A DNA stretch of 35,295 nt from Gemmataceae bacterium (lineage in GTDB: Bacteria > Planctomycetota > Planctomycetia > Gemmatales > Gemmataceae). The stretch is taken from the NCBI GenBank assembly GCA_009692065.1, contig SHZY01000056.1, forward strand, positions 1-35,295, read 5' to 3'. Numbering within the stretch: the stretch's first letter is position 1; the number at the start of each line of letters is the position of its first letter. The translations under genes and the position numbers were made by a program. The notes below the pieces were generated by a model. The model did no database searches. It saw only the letters and a program-made list of their open reading frames with translations, and was not told the origin of the DNA. Below are positions 1-7,896 of the stretch, one piece after another.

Positions 1-55
1 CAGTGGTAGCGATCCACAGCCCTTGCTCTTCGCGTTTTCGTTTGCCCAGAGCCAT
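1..55 (-). CDS. IS transposase, N-terminal fragment (IS1182/IS5-like)
   Basis: Only the first 18 codons are in the window; the rest lies to the left. They read MALGKRKREEQGLWIATT. That opening resembles, from memory, transposases of the IS1182/IS5 kind found in planctomycetes. A good ribosome site (AAGGAG) lies 6–11 bases before the ATG. The family call rests on a short N-terminus and needs the neighbouring sequence. Confidence 0.55.
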   Translation of the reverse strand, partial: MALGKRKREEQGLWIATT

Positions 56-146
56 CGTGACTCCTTGGTCTTCGGTACGTTGATATCCCCAACATCTGGG
101 CAACAGCATACCATGCCTGTCAAGAGGCGTTTTTCAACGGGCTGCT
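56..146. mobile_element. Leader and probable outer edge of the IS element
   Basis: This is the untranslated leader upstream of the minus-strand transposase start. It contains a T-run followed by TCAACGGGCTGCTAG at about 131–146, a sequence I associate with the ends of planctomycete insertion sequences. The exact terminal inverted repeat cannot be fixed because the other end is outside the window. Confidence 0.35.
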
Positions 147-307
147 AGCCGAACCTCCCCGACTTGACTATGTTAACTGCGACAACACTGTATACCCTAG
201 CTTCTGGCGTTACAGCGGTTGTGGGAGTTGGCGGTGGAGTATGGATGTTCCGCAGTTCCCCGGCCGCATGCTAAATTCGTTACCCGTAGATTGGAGAGCG
301 GCCCTGG

Positions 308-799
308 ATGTCACGCACTTTGATTCTCCTTTTTCGTCGTGATCCTTCGCGGGATCGTCAAACCGAGAAGGCCGATTTCGTGGGCTACGAGCCCCTTTGG
401 CCTGACGGTGCACCGGTCGCGGTTGGGTTGAATGCCTTCTGTAAGCATGGCCAACGCCTACTGGGACTGACCAGGCACTTGGCCGGCTGCCAGGAGAAAC
501 TGATCAAGCTGATCTGTCTGCCTTTGTCGGGGCGAGACGATAATCTCAATCGCATTCCCGGCTATCGCGTGCGGCGATTTTACCTGCAGCGCACTGGCAC
601 CATGGGGCGCCTCCATTTCATGGACGGCACACCGACCGTTGCCACATTCGAACTCGACCAGGATGACCCACGCGTCATTAACTGGGTCGGCCTGAACCTG
701 CTGGACGATGGCGACGCCCTCTGGTTCGACCTTGCTGCCGTCGAAGTCAATACGGCCATTGCGCCGACACGTCCTCGCCTGCAAGCCGTCGGCGTTTGA
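308..799 (+). CDS. Hypothetical protein, 163 aa
   Basis: A complete frame from ATG to TGA. It encodes a soluble protein without signal peptide or membrane helix. The middle (about residues 85–150) is rich in aromatic and acidic residues (for example RRFYLQRTG, MGRLHFMDG, WVGLNLLDDGDALWFDLAA) and looks like a folded beta-rich domain. I do not recognise the family. It is preferred over the overlapping minus-strand frames because its residue pattern is protein-like and it ends cleanly just before the convergent moaA stop. It lies beside an IS edge, so it may be accessory. Confidence 0.6.
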   Translation: MSRTLILLFRRDPSRDRQTEKADFVGYEPLWPDGAPVAVGLNAFCKHGQRLLGLTRHLAGCQEKLIKLICLPLSGRDDNLNRIPGYRVRRFYLQRTGTMGRLHFMDGTPTVATFELDQDDPRVINWVGLNLLDDGDALWFDLAAVEVNTAIAPTRPRLQAVGV

Positions 800-846
800 T
801 TCGACAAGCCCCAGGATGATCGCAGCGATTCCTGGGTGTCGGATCC

Positions 847-1866
847 CTATCCGCCGATCGTATGCATCGTCCGCGTCGGTTTGACGAAGCGAGCGGTGTT
901 GATCTCGTGTCCTTCCCACTTCTCCCAGATGTTGCCGCGCACGATTGTCGCGATTTCCTCGGGCGTTGCGCTGCCGCGCAGCATCGGCTTCAGATCCACT
1001 TCCTTGAGCGCGAACAGGCAGTTGCGCAGCTTGCCGTCGGCGGTCAGGCGCACGCGGTTGCAACTCATGCAGAAGGGGCGCGAGACCGAGGCGATGATGC
1101 CGACTCGGCCGCGGCCATCGACGTAATCGAACTCCATCGCGGGGGCATTCGGGTCGTAGTTCTTGGCCGGCGCGAGCGGAGCGACGTGCTGCTCGATCTG
1201 CTCCAGAATCTCATGCGCGAAGTAGACCTTCTCTCGCTCCCAGTCGTCGGCGCCGATCGGCATGTACTCGATGAAACGCATCTCCAGGCCCTCGGCGCGG
1301 GCGAAGTTTGCCAGCGGCACGACCTCGTGCTCCGTGATGCTGCGGATGCTGACGGCGTTGATCTTGATCGGCTCGAATCCGGCTTGCTTGGCAGCCTGGA
1401 TGCCTTCGAGGACTTTGTCCAGCCCGTCGCGGCGGGAGACCTGGCGGAACCGCTCGGGATCGAGGGTGTCGAGGCTGATGTTGATGCGGCGCAGTCCCGC
1501 GTCGAAGAGCGGCTGCGCGAGATGTGTCAGCAGGATGCCATTGGTCGTCAGGCCGACGTCGCGGATGCCGGGGATCTTGCACAGCATGGCGACCAGCCGC
1601 GGCAGATCACGCCGCAAGAGCGGCTCGCCGCCGGTCAGTCGTATCTTGTCAATCCCCAGGGGTGCGACGATCTCGACGAAGCGCGCCATCTCCTCGAAGG
1701 TGAGGAGTTCCTGCTTGTCCATGAACGTCACTTCTTCCGGCATGCAATAGGTGCAGCGCAGATTGCAGCGATCGGTCACGCTGATGCGCAGGTTGTTGTG
1801 CACACGCCCGAAAGTATCGAGCAGCGGACCGGCGCCGGCGGAATTATTGATGGTAGGCAAGTTCAT
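847..1866 (-). CDS. moaA: GTP 3',8-cyclase (molybdenum cofactor step 1)
   Basis: Radical-SAM enzyme that rearranges GTP to the cyclic intermediate from which cyclic pyranopterin is made. The N-terminal cluster motif CNLRCTYC gives Cys34, Cys38 and Cys41 when counted from the ATG at 1866. The C-terminal second cluster is seen as FCMSCNRVRLTADGKLRNC. The protein ends in IGG, the C-terminal Gly-Gly that MoaA needs. About 339 residues, normal for the family. An upstream ATG (1881) and a longer frame to 1908 are possible, but the family usually begins close to the MNLPTI start. It is downstream of moaE on the same strand, with a 190-base gap holding an inverted repeat, so it may be transcribed separately. 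Confidence 0.95.
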   Translation of the reverse strand: MNLPTINNSAGAGPLLDTFGRVHNNLRISVTDRCNLRCTYCMPEEVTFMDKQELLTFEEMARFVEIVAPLGIDKIRLTGGEPLLRRDLPRLVAMLCKIPGIRDVGLTTNGILLTHLAQPLFDAGLRRINISLDTLDPERFRQVSRRDGLDKVLEGIQAAKQAGFEPIKINAVSIRSITEHEVVPLANFARAEGLEMRFIEYMPIGADDWEREKVYFAHEILEQIEQHVAPLAPAKNYDPNAPAMEFDYVDGRGRVGIIASVSRPFCMSCNRVRLTADGKLRNCLFALKEVDLKPMLRGSATPEEIATIVRGNIWEKWEGHEINTARFVKPTRTMHTIGG

Positions 1867-1934
1867 TAGCAAGTAATCCATTTCCTCGTCAACGCGGACG
1901 AGCCGCAACCCTTTCCGTCATACGTCACCGAAGC

Positions 1935-1979
1935 TCGCTTGGCGGTTTCGCGCGACACGCACGCGAAATCGCCAAGCGA
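1935..1979. repeat. Inverted repeat between moaE and moaA
   Basis: Arms of 18 bases at 1935–1952 and 1962–1979 (left arm begins TCGCTTGGCGG) match at 17 of 18 positions around a 9-base loop. It could end transcription of moaE. It lacks the T-run of a classic intrinsic terminator. Confidence 0.8.
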
Positions 1980-2056
1980 ACAACGCCTACGCATGTCTAA
2001 CAACACTACTTCGCATCTTGCGGAGAAGTTGAAAGGTAGGAATCTAAACGAAGAAT

Positions 2057-2470
2057 TCATGCCCCTGGGTGCACCCATTCGGTCGAGCCGTCGGCCCAGT
2101 TTTCCTTCTTCCAGATCGGCACCAATTCCTTGAGCCGATCAATCGCGTAGCGGCATGCTTCAAACGCCTCGACGCGATGGGGGCAACTGACGGCGACCGC
2201 GACGCTGATGTCGCCGACTTCCAGGTGCCCGAGGCGATGCTCGAGGATCATCGCGCCCACCGGCCAGCGTTTGCGTGTCTCGGCCTCGATCTCGGCCATC
2301 TTCTTTTCCGCCATCGCTGGATAGGCGTCGTAATCGAGAGCCACGGTGACGCGCTCGCCAGTCAGCTCGCGCACGGTGCCGAGGAACAGGACGACGGCGC
2401 CGCAATCGCCGCGGCGCACTTCCTCGGTGAGTGCCAGGTAATCGATGGCAGCGCGCGTCAGGCGGATCAT
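2057..2470 (-). CDS. moaE: Molybdopterin synthase catalytic subunit
   Basis: Large subunit of molybdopterin synthase, which adds two sulfurs to cyclic pyranopterin monophosphate using MoaD thiocarboxylate. It is 137 aa, close to the usual 140–150. Family motifs are visible: GAVVLFLGTVR near the N-terminus, VSCPHRVEAFEACRYAIDRLKE in the middle (His/Arg substrate site) and PIWKKE with the catalytic lysines, then DGSTEWVHPG at the end. The ATG start lies 9 bases after the moaD stop, as expected for a coupled pair. Confidence 0.95.
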   Translation of the reverse strand: MIRLTRAAIDYLALTEEVRRGDCGAVVLFLGTVRELTGERVTVALDYDAYPAMAEKKMAEIEAETRKRWPVGAMILEHRLGHLEVGDISVAVAVSCPHRVEAFEACRYAIDRLKELVPIWKKENWADGSTEWVHPGA

Positions 2471-2479
2471 GACACTATC

Positions 2480-2713
2480 TTACCCCCCGCTCACCGGAGG
2501 CAACAGGGCAACCTCGGCGTTCGCCGGGATCGGCGTCGTGTCGCTTGCAAATTCATTGTTGACCGCGAAGGCGGATACCGCTGCCAGGCCCGCCAGCTTC
2601 GGATAGAGCTGCGTCAAACGGCGGCGCAAATCGCCCACGGTCGCCGCCTCGTCGATCTCGAGGCGGTCGATGCCGAGCAAATCTCTGGCACGTGCAAATA
2701 AGAGTACGGTCAT
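2480..2713 (-). CDS. moaD: Molybdopterin synthase sulfur-carrier subunit
   Basis: Ubiquitin-like sulfur carrier of 77 aa. Its C-terminal Gly-Gly (ending PPVSGG) is adenylated and turned into the thiocarboxylate used by MoaE. It begins MTVLLFARARDLLG, typical of the family. The ATG at 2713 overlaps the TGA of the upstream oxidase gene (ATGA), so the two are probably translationally coupled. A longer frame to 2854 is only a shadow inside the oxidase gene. Confidence 0.94.
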   Translation of the reverse strand: MTVLLFARARDLLGIDRLEIDEAATVGDLRRRLTQLYPKLAGLAAVSAFAVNNEFASDTTPIPANAEVALLPPVSGG

Positions 2714-5619
2714 CGCAGCACCAGTTCCCCCATCGGTTCGCGCAAACGCTCCGCCGCCTTGGGCATCAGGCCGTACGCCAGGGCCAGGTATTGCACGGGG
2801 TGCAGCGTGCGTTTTTCGGCGCCATCTTCCATCTGCATCCGGCAGGTGCTGCACTCGGTGGAGCCGAAGAGATTCCGAGGCCGGCGCACCTGCGTCAGCA
2901 TCGCCTCGCCCGCCTGGCGCGAGAGTTCATAGTTGGCTGACTTCATGCCGAACGTCCCCGCCATGCCCGAGCAGCCGACGTCGATGGTGTGCAGGCGCAA
3001 CTGCGGGATGAGTTTCAACAATTCCGGGCCAGGGATCGCGCCGCCCAGCGCCTTGATGTGGCACGGGACGTGATGGCCGATGCTGACATCGAGCGGCCGC
3101 AGATCGGTGCGCAGCCGGCCCTCTTGATGCAGTTGCCAGAGGAATGACGTCAGTTCCACCGTTCGTTCCGCGACGGCGAGGGCATCGTCATCGGCTTGCA
3201 GGTCGAGGTAATCTTGCTTGAGCATGACGGCAGCGCTCGGCTCGGAGCAGATGATCGGCCATTCGGCGCGGGCCGCTTCGACGAGCAAACGTAAATTTTT
3301 CTGGGCGATCTCGCGCGCCGTTTCGACATCGCCATGCACTAGCGCCTCCATGCCGCTGCCGTGCTGGTCGGAGGGAATGTACACGTCGAAGCCATGGTGA
3401 TGCAAGACGGCGACGGTGGCCTCGGCGATTTGCGGCTCCACGTAGTTGGCATAGAGATCGACGAAATACAGCACGATCGGCTTGGCGCCATTTGGCTTGC
3501 GCGTCCAGCCGCGCCGTTTGGCCCGCGCCATGAAGGAACGCGAGGAAAGCTTGGGCAGCCGGCGCTGCGGCGCGAGCCCGAAGAGCTTGTCCAAGAGCCA
3601 GCGCGAGGTTCGGCCGCGCAGCGCCAGATTGGCGAGGAACGACGCGCCGCTTCCCCAGCGCAGCACGTGTTCGAGCCGGGCGAAGAACCAGTCGCTGCGA
3701 TCCATGCCATGCTCGGCGACGTTGGCGGCTTTCGCCTCCAGCATCAGCTTCGGAATATTGACCGAGGCCGGGCATTCCGTGGCGCACATCTTGCAATGAA
3801 CGCACAGATCCGCGACCGTGCGGACCTCCTCGGAGCTGAGCTGCAAGCCATTGGCTTGCTGCTGCAGAAGGTCACGCAGCAAATTCGCTTTGGCGCGGGG
3901 GGACGCGTCCTCCGAATGCGTGGCCCGAAAAATCGGACACATGCGCTGGCCGGGCGACTCCGTGCGGCACTGCCCGCAGCCGTTGCAGTGGTTCGCTTCG
4001 AGCAAAATCGCTTCCGGCTGCCAGGCGAGCGACAGAGGCAGCGTCAGCCGATCGGCAGAATTCATGCCGCGCAAGGAGCACGCGCCCAGCGTCGGATCGG
4101 GATCGACGATCTTGCCGGGATTGAAGATATTCTTCGGGTCAAAGATCGACTTGACCTGCCTGAAGATGGGATAGAGCGGCCCGCACTGCCGGGCGACCCA
4201 CGGCGTGCGCGCCAGCCCCGTGCCATGCTGGCTCGATACGGTACCCCCCAGCTCGATGGCGAGAGTGTGTACCTTCTCGGCGACCGCCCAGAGGCGCGAC
4301 ACGTCGTCCGGCTTTTGCAAATCCAAAAACGGCCGCGTATGCACCTGGCCCGCGCCGGCATGCACCAGGAAGCTCGCTGTGGCCTCGTGCTCCTGCAGGA
4401 TGTCTTGGGCCCGGCGCAGGTATTCATGCAGCACGTCGAGGGGAACGGCGACATCCTCGATGCAGGCGATTGCCTGGGGGCCTCCCTTCTTGCTGTACAA
4501 GCTCGGCAGCGCCACCTTGCGAATCTGCCAGATCGCATCAAGCTGACCGGGTTCGGTCGCCACGGTGATTTGGATCACGGATGCATCCTGGTGCAGGCGC
4601 TGGGCCAATTCATCGGCGAGGCGGCGCGCGTCGGCGAGCGAATCGGTTTCGTATTCAATGAAGAGCACCGCCTCGGCCGCAGGGGAAACCAGGCCCATGC
4701 TTTCGCTGCCGCGCGCCAGACTTAGCAGCCGGCGATCGATCAGCTCGCAGGCCGACGGGCCGGTGGTCAGGACGCGCTGGGCCGCCTGGATGGCGCGTTC
4801 GAGACTGACGACGTTGACAAGCACCAGACAGCGGCCGACCGGGATCGGCATCGTTTGCAGCGTCGCCTCGGTGAAGAGGGCAAGCGTCCCCTCGGAACCG
4901 ACGAGCAAGCGAGGTAGATCGAAGGATTGCACCCGGAGGACGCCGTCCAGTTGATAGCCAAGGCGATTGAACGGCACCCGGGGCCTGGCCGCCTGAATCA
5001 GTTCCTGGTTCTGCGCCAGGAGCACGCTGAGGGCAGTCGCGATGTCGTGAGCGTGCGAGGCGGCCTCGTCCTCCCGATGCGGTTGCCAATCGCGTGCGAA
5101 CGAAACGGCATCGCCATTGTCGAGGACCGCGCGCAGGGAGCGGACATGTTCGCGCGTCGTGCCATACTTGATGGCGCGGGAGCCCGAGGCGTTGTTCGCC
5201 AGCATGCCGCCGATGGTGCAGACGGCGCCGCTGGCCGGGTCGGGGGCGAAGCGTCGGCCACTCTCCGCGAGCCTGGCGTTGAGGGCGGCATAGGTGACGC
5301 CTGGCTGCACGCGCACGCTGTCAGTACCCACTTCAACGATGGCGCGGAAATGTTTGCTGAGATCGACGACCAGCCCGGTCCCCAGCGACTCGCCGGCCAA
5401 CCCTGTCCCCGCGCCGCGGCCGATCAGGGCGATCCCGTGCTCTTGCGCATAGCGCACGAGATGACGCACGTCGTCCTCATCGCGAGGCAACACGACACCA
5501 GCCGGCTTCACTTGAAAGATGCTGGCATCGGTACTGTAGAGGTGGCGCGAAACATCGTCGCAGAGAACCTCCCCCTTGAAGAAACCGTGCAGATCGTCTT
5601 GAAGTCGGCGCAGATCCAC
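2710..5619 (-). CDS. FAD-linked oxidase fused to Fe-S / CCG domains (GlcD-GlcF or YdiJ type)
   Basis: A 969-residue fused dehydrogenase. The N-terminal half is a PCMH-type FAD-binding domain (VLPRDEDDVRHLV, then RGAGTGLAGESLGTGLVVDLS at about 65–90, and TIGGMLANNASGSRAIKYGTT), followed by an FAD-oxidase C domain with QHGTGLART near residue 475. The C-terminal half has two ferredoxin-like cluster motifs, CNGCGQC…CP near 543 and CVHCKMCATECP near 606, then cysteine-rich CCG segments (HVPCHIKALG, VGCSGMAGTFG, STECSTCRMQ). Such fusions oxidise D-2-hydroxyacids (glycolate, D-lactate, D-2-hydroxyglutarate) and pass electrons to the membrane pool; the actual substrate cannot be told from sequence. 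Start is GTG at 5619, right beside an inverted repeat. It overlaps moaD by 4 bases. Confidence 0.88.
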   Translation of the reverse strand: MDLRRLQDDLHGFFKGEVLCDDVSRHLYSTDASIFQVKPAGVVLPRDEDDVRHLVRYAQEHGIALIGRGAGTGLAGESLGTGLVVDLSKHFRAIVEVGTDSVRVQPGVTYAALNARLAESGRRFAPDPASGAVCTIGGMLANNASGSRAIKYGTTREHVRSLRAVLDNGDAVSFARDWQPHREDEAASHAHDIATALSVLLAQNQELIQAARPRVPFNRLGYQLDGVLRVQSFDLPRLLVGSEGTLALFTEATLQTMPIPVGRCLVLVNVVSLERAIQAAQRVLTTGPSACELIDRRLLSLARGSESMGLVSPAAEAVLFIEYETDSLADARRLADELAQRLHQDASVIQITVATEPGQLDAIWQIRKVALPSLYSKKGGPQAIACIEDVAVPLDVLHEYLRRAQDILQEHEATASFLVHAGAGQVHTRPFLDLQKPDDVSRLWAVAEKVHTLAIELGGTVSSQHGTGLARTPWVARQCGPLYPIFRQVKSIFDPKNIFNPGKIVDPDPTLGACSLRGMNSADRLTLPLSLAWQPEAILLEANHCNGCGQCRTESPGQRMCPIFRATHSEDASPRAKANLLRDLLQQQANGLQLSSEEVRTVADLCVHCKMCATECPASVNIPKLMLEAKAANVAEHGMDRSDWFFARLEHVLRWGSGASFLANLALRGRTSRWLLDKLFGLAPQRRLPKLSSRSFMARAKRRGWTRKPNGAKPIVLYFVDLYANYVEPQIAEATVAVLHHHGFDVYIPSDQHGSGMEALVHGDVETAREIAQKNLRLLVEAARAEWPIICSEPSAAVMLKQDYLDLQADDDALAVAERTVELTSFLWQLHQEGRLRTDLRPLDVSIGHHVPCHIKALGGAIPGPELLKLIPQLRLHTIDVGCSGMAGTFGMKSANYELSRQAGEAMLTQVRRPRNLFGSTECSTCRMQMEDGAEKRTLHPVQYLALAYGLMPKAAERLREPMGELVLR

Positions 5620-5628
5620 GGGAGGCCT

Positions 5629-5728
5629 CAGGGGGCAGGGGGCAGGGGGCAGGAGTCAGGGGTCAGGAGTCAGAGCTATCCGGTGTCTTCGCATTTTTTG
5701 ACTCCTGACTCCTGACCCCTGACCCCTG
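5629..5728. repeat. Inverted pair of heptamer arrays (CAGGRGK)
   Basis: Six head-to-tail heptamers of the CAGGGGG/CAGGAGT/CAGGGGT type run from 5629 to 5670. Four heptamers on the opposite strand (ACTCCTG, ACCCCTG) run from 5701 to 5728. The arms can fold into a long hairpin around a roughly 30-base loop. It fills the gap upstream of the oxidase start and runs into the 3' end of the next gene, encoding its last residues. Confidence 0.85.
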
Positions 5729-6163
5729 TAGGCGAATGCGTTCCTGGCGGTAGCGTTCGCCGATGGTGATCTCAAAGGGGTGATGCGCCGCGGTCGCCTT
5801 GAAGCCGCGGTAGTGCGATTCGCAGCGATAGCAGACGACGACGTCGCCGACCAAGAGATACATCACGCCATCCACGATCGCCGAGCCGATCAGGAACGAC
5901 CACGACCACCACTTCTCGTAGGAGTAGTAGGTGACCGTCGACAGAATCACGGCAACGATGAGGATGGTCATGCCGAGCCAGTGCGGGAAGTCCTTTTTCT
6001 TGTAGAGTTCGTGATTGCCACACACGACGCAAGTCGGCAGCGACGATTCGGCTGCATTCAAATGCAAGCGATGGTCGCAGGCGGTACATTGCCAGTCGTT
6101 TGGCTGATCGACGGGCATGGCATCGGGCTGATCACAGGACGGGCAGGCTAGCGTAACTTTCAC
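5663..6163 (-). CDS. Zinc-ribbon membrane protein, unknown function
   Basis: About 166 aa from a GTG start at 6163. The N-terminal part has three Cys pairs (CPSC, CTAC, CVVC) spaced as one or two zinc ribbons. Two hydrophobic helices follow (LGMTILIVAVILSTVTYYS and SFLIGSAIVDGVMYLLVGDVVV), then a further CYRC pair. The last ~18 residues (GSGVRSQESKNAKTPDSSDS) are encoded by the heptamer inverted repeat and are probably not ancestral. The longer frame to 6232 is not used because it would run over another inverted repeat. Family not recognised; a membrane protein that binds zinc is all that can be said. Confidence 0.75.
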   Translation of the reverse strand: MKVTLACPSCDQPDAMPVDQPNDWQCTACDHRLHLNAAESSLPTCVVCGNHELYKKKDFPHWLGMTILIVAVILSTVTYYSYEKWWSWSFLIGSAIVDGVMYLLVGDVVVCYRCESHYRGFKATAAHHPFEITIGERYRQERIRLQGSGVRSQESKNAKTPDSSDS

Positions 6164-6178
6164 GATAGTTGTTCCAAG

Positions 6179-6240
6179 TTCGTCGCTTGCGGCTTGGCGC
6201 TCGCAAGGCAACACGCGAGCGCCAAGCCGCAAGCGGCGAA
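6179..6240. repeat. Inverted repeat, 21-bp perfect core
   Basis: Core arms 6184–6204 and 6215–6235 are perfect over 21 bases around a 10-base loop (left arm begins CGCTTGCGGCTTGG). Including flanks with one mismatch, the arms reach 6179 and 6240. It sits between the polytopic membrane protein gene and the zinc-ribbon gene, both on the minus strand. Confidence 0.9.
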
Positions 6241-6245
6241 CAGAA

Positions 6246-6995
6246 TCAGATAGTGAATCCTGTCTTTTCCACCAACAATTGGCTCGTCAACTCACCAAGA
6301 AAACAAACGATCACGACGACGTAGAGAATCCCCGTCGCCGATTGCGTCGAGCGAATGCGTGCCGCCTCCCACGCCATCCAGCCGAGTACAAGCGGAGCGA
6401 TCAGGCCGAGCAGCCAGCGCACCGGCAACCAGAGCAGCAACTCCGTTTCCGGGTTGCTCACGCTTTGGCTCGAGGTCCACTCCCATAGCCCGAAGCAGGC
6501 GAGAGCGATGCGCAGGATCACCGCCGTGCCGACCGCCGCGAGGAGCCGCATCAGGGGCGAGATCGACATTGCCGGCGAGATCAAGTACGAGTGTCCCATC
6601 AGCATGGCCGTCGTCGCGCTGCCGATGACCAGGGCGGCCAGCACATCGTCGGCGATGCGCAGTGGTGCGTCAGCGGTCCCGCGTTGCAACATGCCGCCGT
6701 AGATGAGGCAAGCTGCCAGCGCGATCGGCATCAAGTAGATGGTCCACTTCCCCCCGGGCGCTCCGTCCAGATGCCAGACGATCGATCCGATCACGCAGCC
6801 GACCGTCGCCGCTGTGAACATCAGCCAGAAAGCGAGCGTGGCCTGATCTGTGAGAAAAAACCCGGCCACGGCCAGCAGCCCCAGGGCGGTCAAGAAGTGC
6901 ACGCGATAGAAACGCGGCGGAATCTGCGCGGGCGCGAGCAGCGGCAGCATCAAGATCAGGCCGGCCGCGAGCCGCAGACAGAACGTGGCAACCAC
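6246..6995 (-). CDS. Polytopic membrane protein, unknown function
   Basis: About 249 aa from a GTG at 6995, two bases after the folE stop and behind an AGGGA ribosome site, so likely co-transcribed with folE. The sequence is almost entirely hydrophobic segments (about 7–8 helices; for example FLTALGLLAVAGFFL, IYLMPIALAACLIYGG, LLGLIAPLVLGWMAWEAARI). The C-terminal helix carries LYVVVIVCFLGELTSQLL. No catalytic motif or transporter signature is recognised. The longer frame to 7163 overlaps folE and is discarded. Confidence 0.72.
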   Translation of the reverse strand: MVATFCLRLAAGLILMLPLLAPAQIPPRFYRVHFLTALGLLAVAGFFLTDQATLAFWLMFTAATVGCVIGSIVWHLDGAPGGKWTIYLMPIALAACLIYGGMLQRGTADAPLRIADDVLAALVIGSATTAMLMGHSYLISPAMSISPLMRLLAAVGTAVILRIALACFGLWEWTSSQSVSNPETELLLWLPVRWLLGLIAPLVLGWMAWEAARIRSTQSATGILYVVVIVCFLGELTSQLLVEKTGFTI

Positions 6996-6996
6996 G

Positions 6997-7626
6997 CTAT
7001 TTCCCTGTTTGTAGGAGCGCCATGAACTCGGATCGCGTCGAGAGGTTGGTCTGGAAGACGCCGCGCATGGCGCTCGTGGTGCACAGGCTATCCGGCTTAC
7101 GCACGCCGCGGATCGCCATGCAGGTGTGCGACGCCTCCAGCACCACGCCGACGCCGCGGGCATTTAATTCGCGCATCACCAGATCGGCCAGTTCCTGCGT
7201 CATCCGCTCCTGCACCTGAGGACGGCGCGCCAGGGCATCGACGGCCCGCGCCAGCTTGCTCAAGCCGACGATTCGCCCGTTTGGCAAATAGGCGATATGG
7301 GCCTTGCCGAAGAACGGCAGCAGGTGATGTTCGCACATGCTTTCGAAGCCGATGTTCTTGACGAGCACCATCTCGTCGTATTTCTCGCTGAAAGTCTTGC
7401 CGAGGACGCCGGCAGGATTCTTGTGCAAACCCGCGAACAGCTCCTCGTACATGCGGGCGACGCGCTGGGGGGTTTCGAGGAGCCCCTCGCGATCGGGGTC
7501 TTCGCCGATGGCCAGCAGGATTTCACGCACCGCCGCCTGGATGCGCGCGAGATCGACGGGGGGGCGTCCGTTGGACTCGCCTTTCTTCCGTCGCGGAACC
7601 GAGTTCGTGTGCGCCGCGCTGCTCAT
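6997..7626 (-). CDS. folE: GTP cyclohydrolase I
   Basis: Makes 7,8-dihydroneopterin triphosphate from GTP, the entry to tetrahydrofolate and related pterins. At 209 aa it has the normal length. Diagnostic segments: EGLLETPQRVARMYEELF, the zinc/active site region SMCEHHLLPFFGKAHIAYLP, VGLSKLARAVDALARRPQVQERMT and the second zinc Cys in ASHTCMAIRGV. Start is ATG at 7626. The next gene downstream begins two bases after the stop. Confidence 0.96.
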   Translation of the reverse strand: MSSAAHTNSVPRRKKGESNGRPPVDLARIQAAVREILLAIGEDPDREGLLETPQRVARMYEELFAGLHKNPAGVLGKTFSEKYDEMVLVKNIGFESMCEHHLLPFFGKAHIAYLPNGRIVGLSKLARAVDALARRPQVQERMTQELADLVMRELNARGVGVVLEASHTCMAIRGVRKPDSLCTTSAMRGVFQTNLSTRSEFMALLQTGK

Positions 7627-7693
7627 GGTATTGCCGTGCCGAGAGTGTTCGCTGGGGGGATCATGCGGTTATCTTATGCATTTCGGCAAGGCG

Positions 7694-7749
7694 TGGGATG
7701 AGGTACTCCGAATCCCAGCGGTTCGGAGTACCTCACCCCTGGGCGTCCT
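7694..7749. repeat. Inverted repeat, GGTACTCCGAA family, copy 1
   Basis: Inner arms GAGGTACTCCGAA / TTCGGAGTACCTC are perfect over 13 bases, flanked by a partial TGGGA…CCCTGGG pairing. A second copy in the same orientation is at 29342–29398. It lies in the divergent gap between folE (minus) and the stress protein (plus). Confidence 0.88.
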
Positions 7750-7896
7750 CCGGATTGACGGAGAGCGGTATAATGACAGGGACGGCGGCCTAGCACATTT
7801 CCCTCGCCTTTCGCCTGGGCCGCCGGATTTGGCATTAGGTTTGCTCTTCGATCAAGCAGATTCTCGCCCACGCCGCTCTTGAAAAAGGAGACTATC

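Noticed and set aside
799..846. A second possible selenocysteine TGA at the end of the 308–799 gene
   Set aside because: The frame continues past the TGA but only over the 3' end of moaA, with no protein-like pattern.
862..1869. A 335-codon plus-strand frame opposite moaA
   Set aside because: moaA has full radical-SAM and C-terminal cluster motifs; the opposite frame has none.
5664..6232. Start of the zinc-ribbon gene at 6232
   Set aside because: The extra residues are encoded by the 6179–6240 inverted repeat; the GTG at 6163 begins just before the first zinc ribbon.
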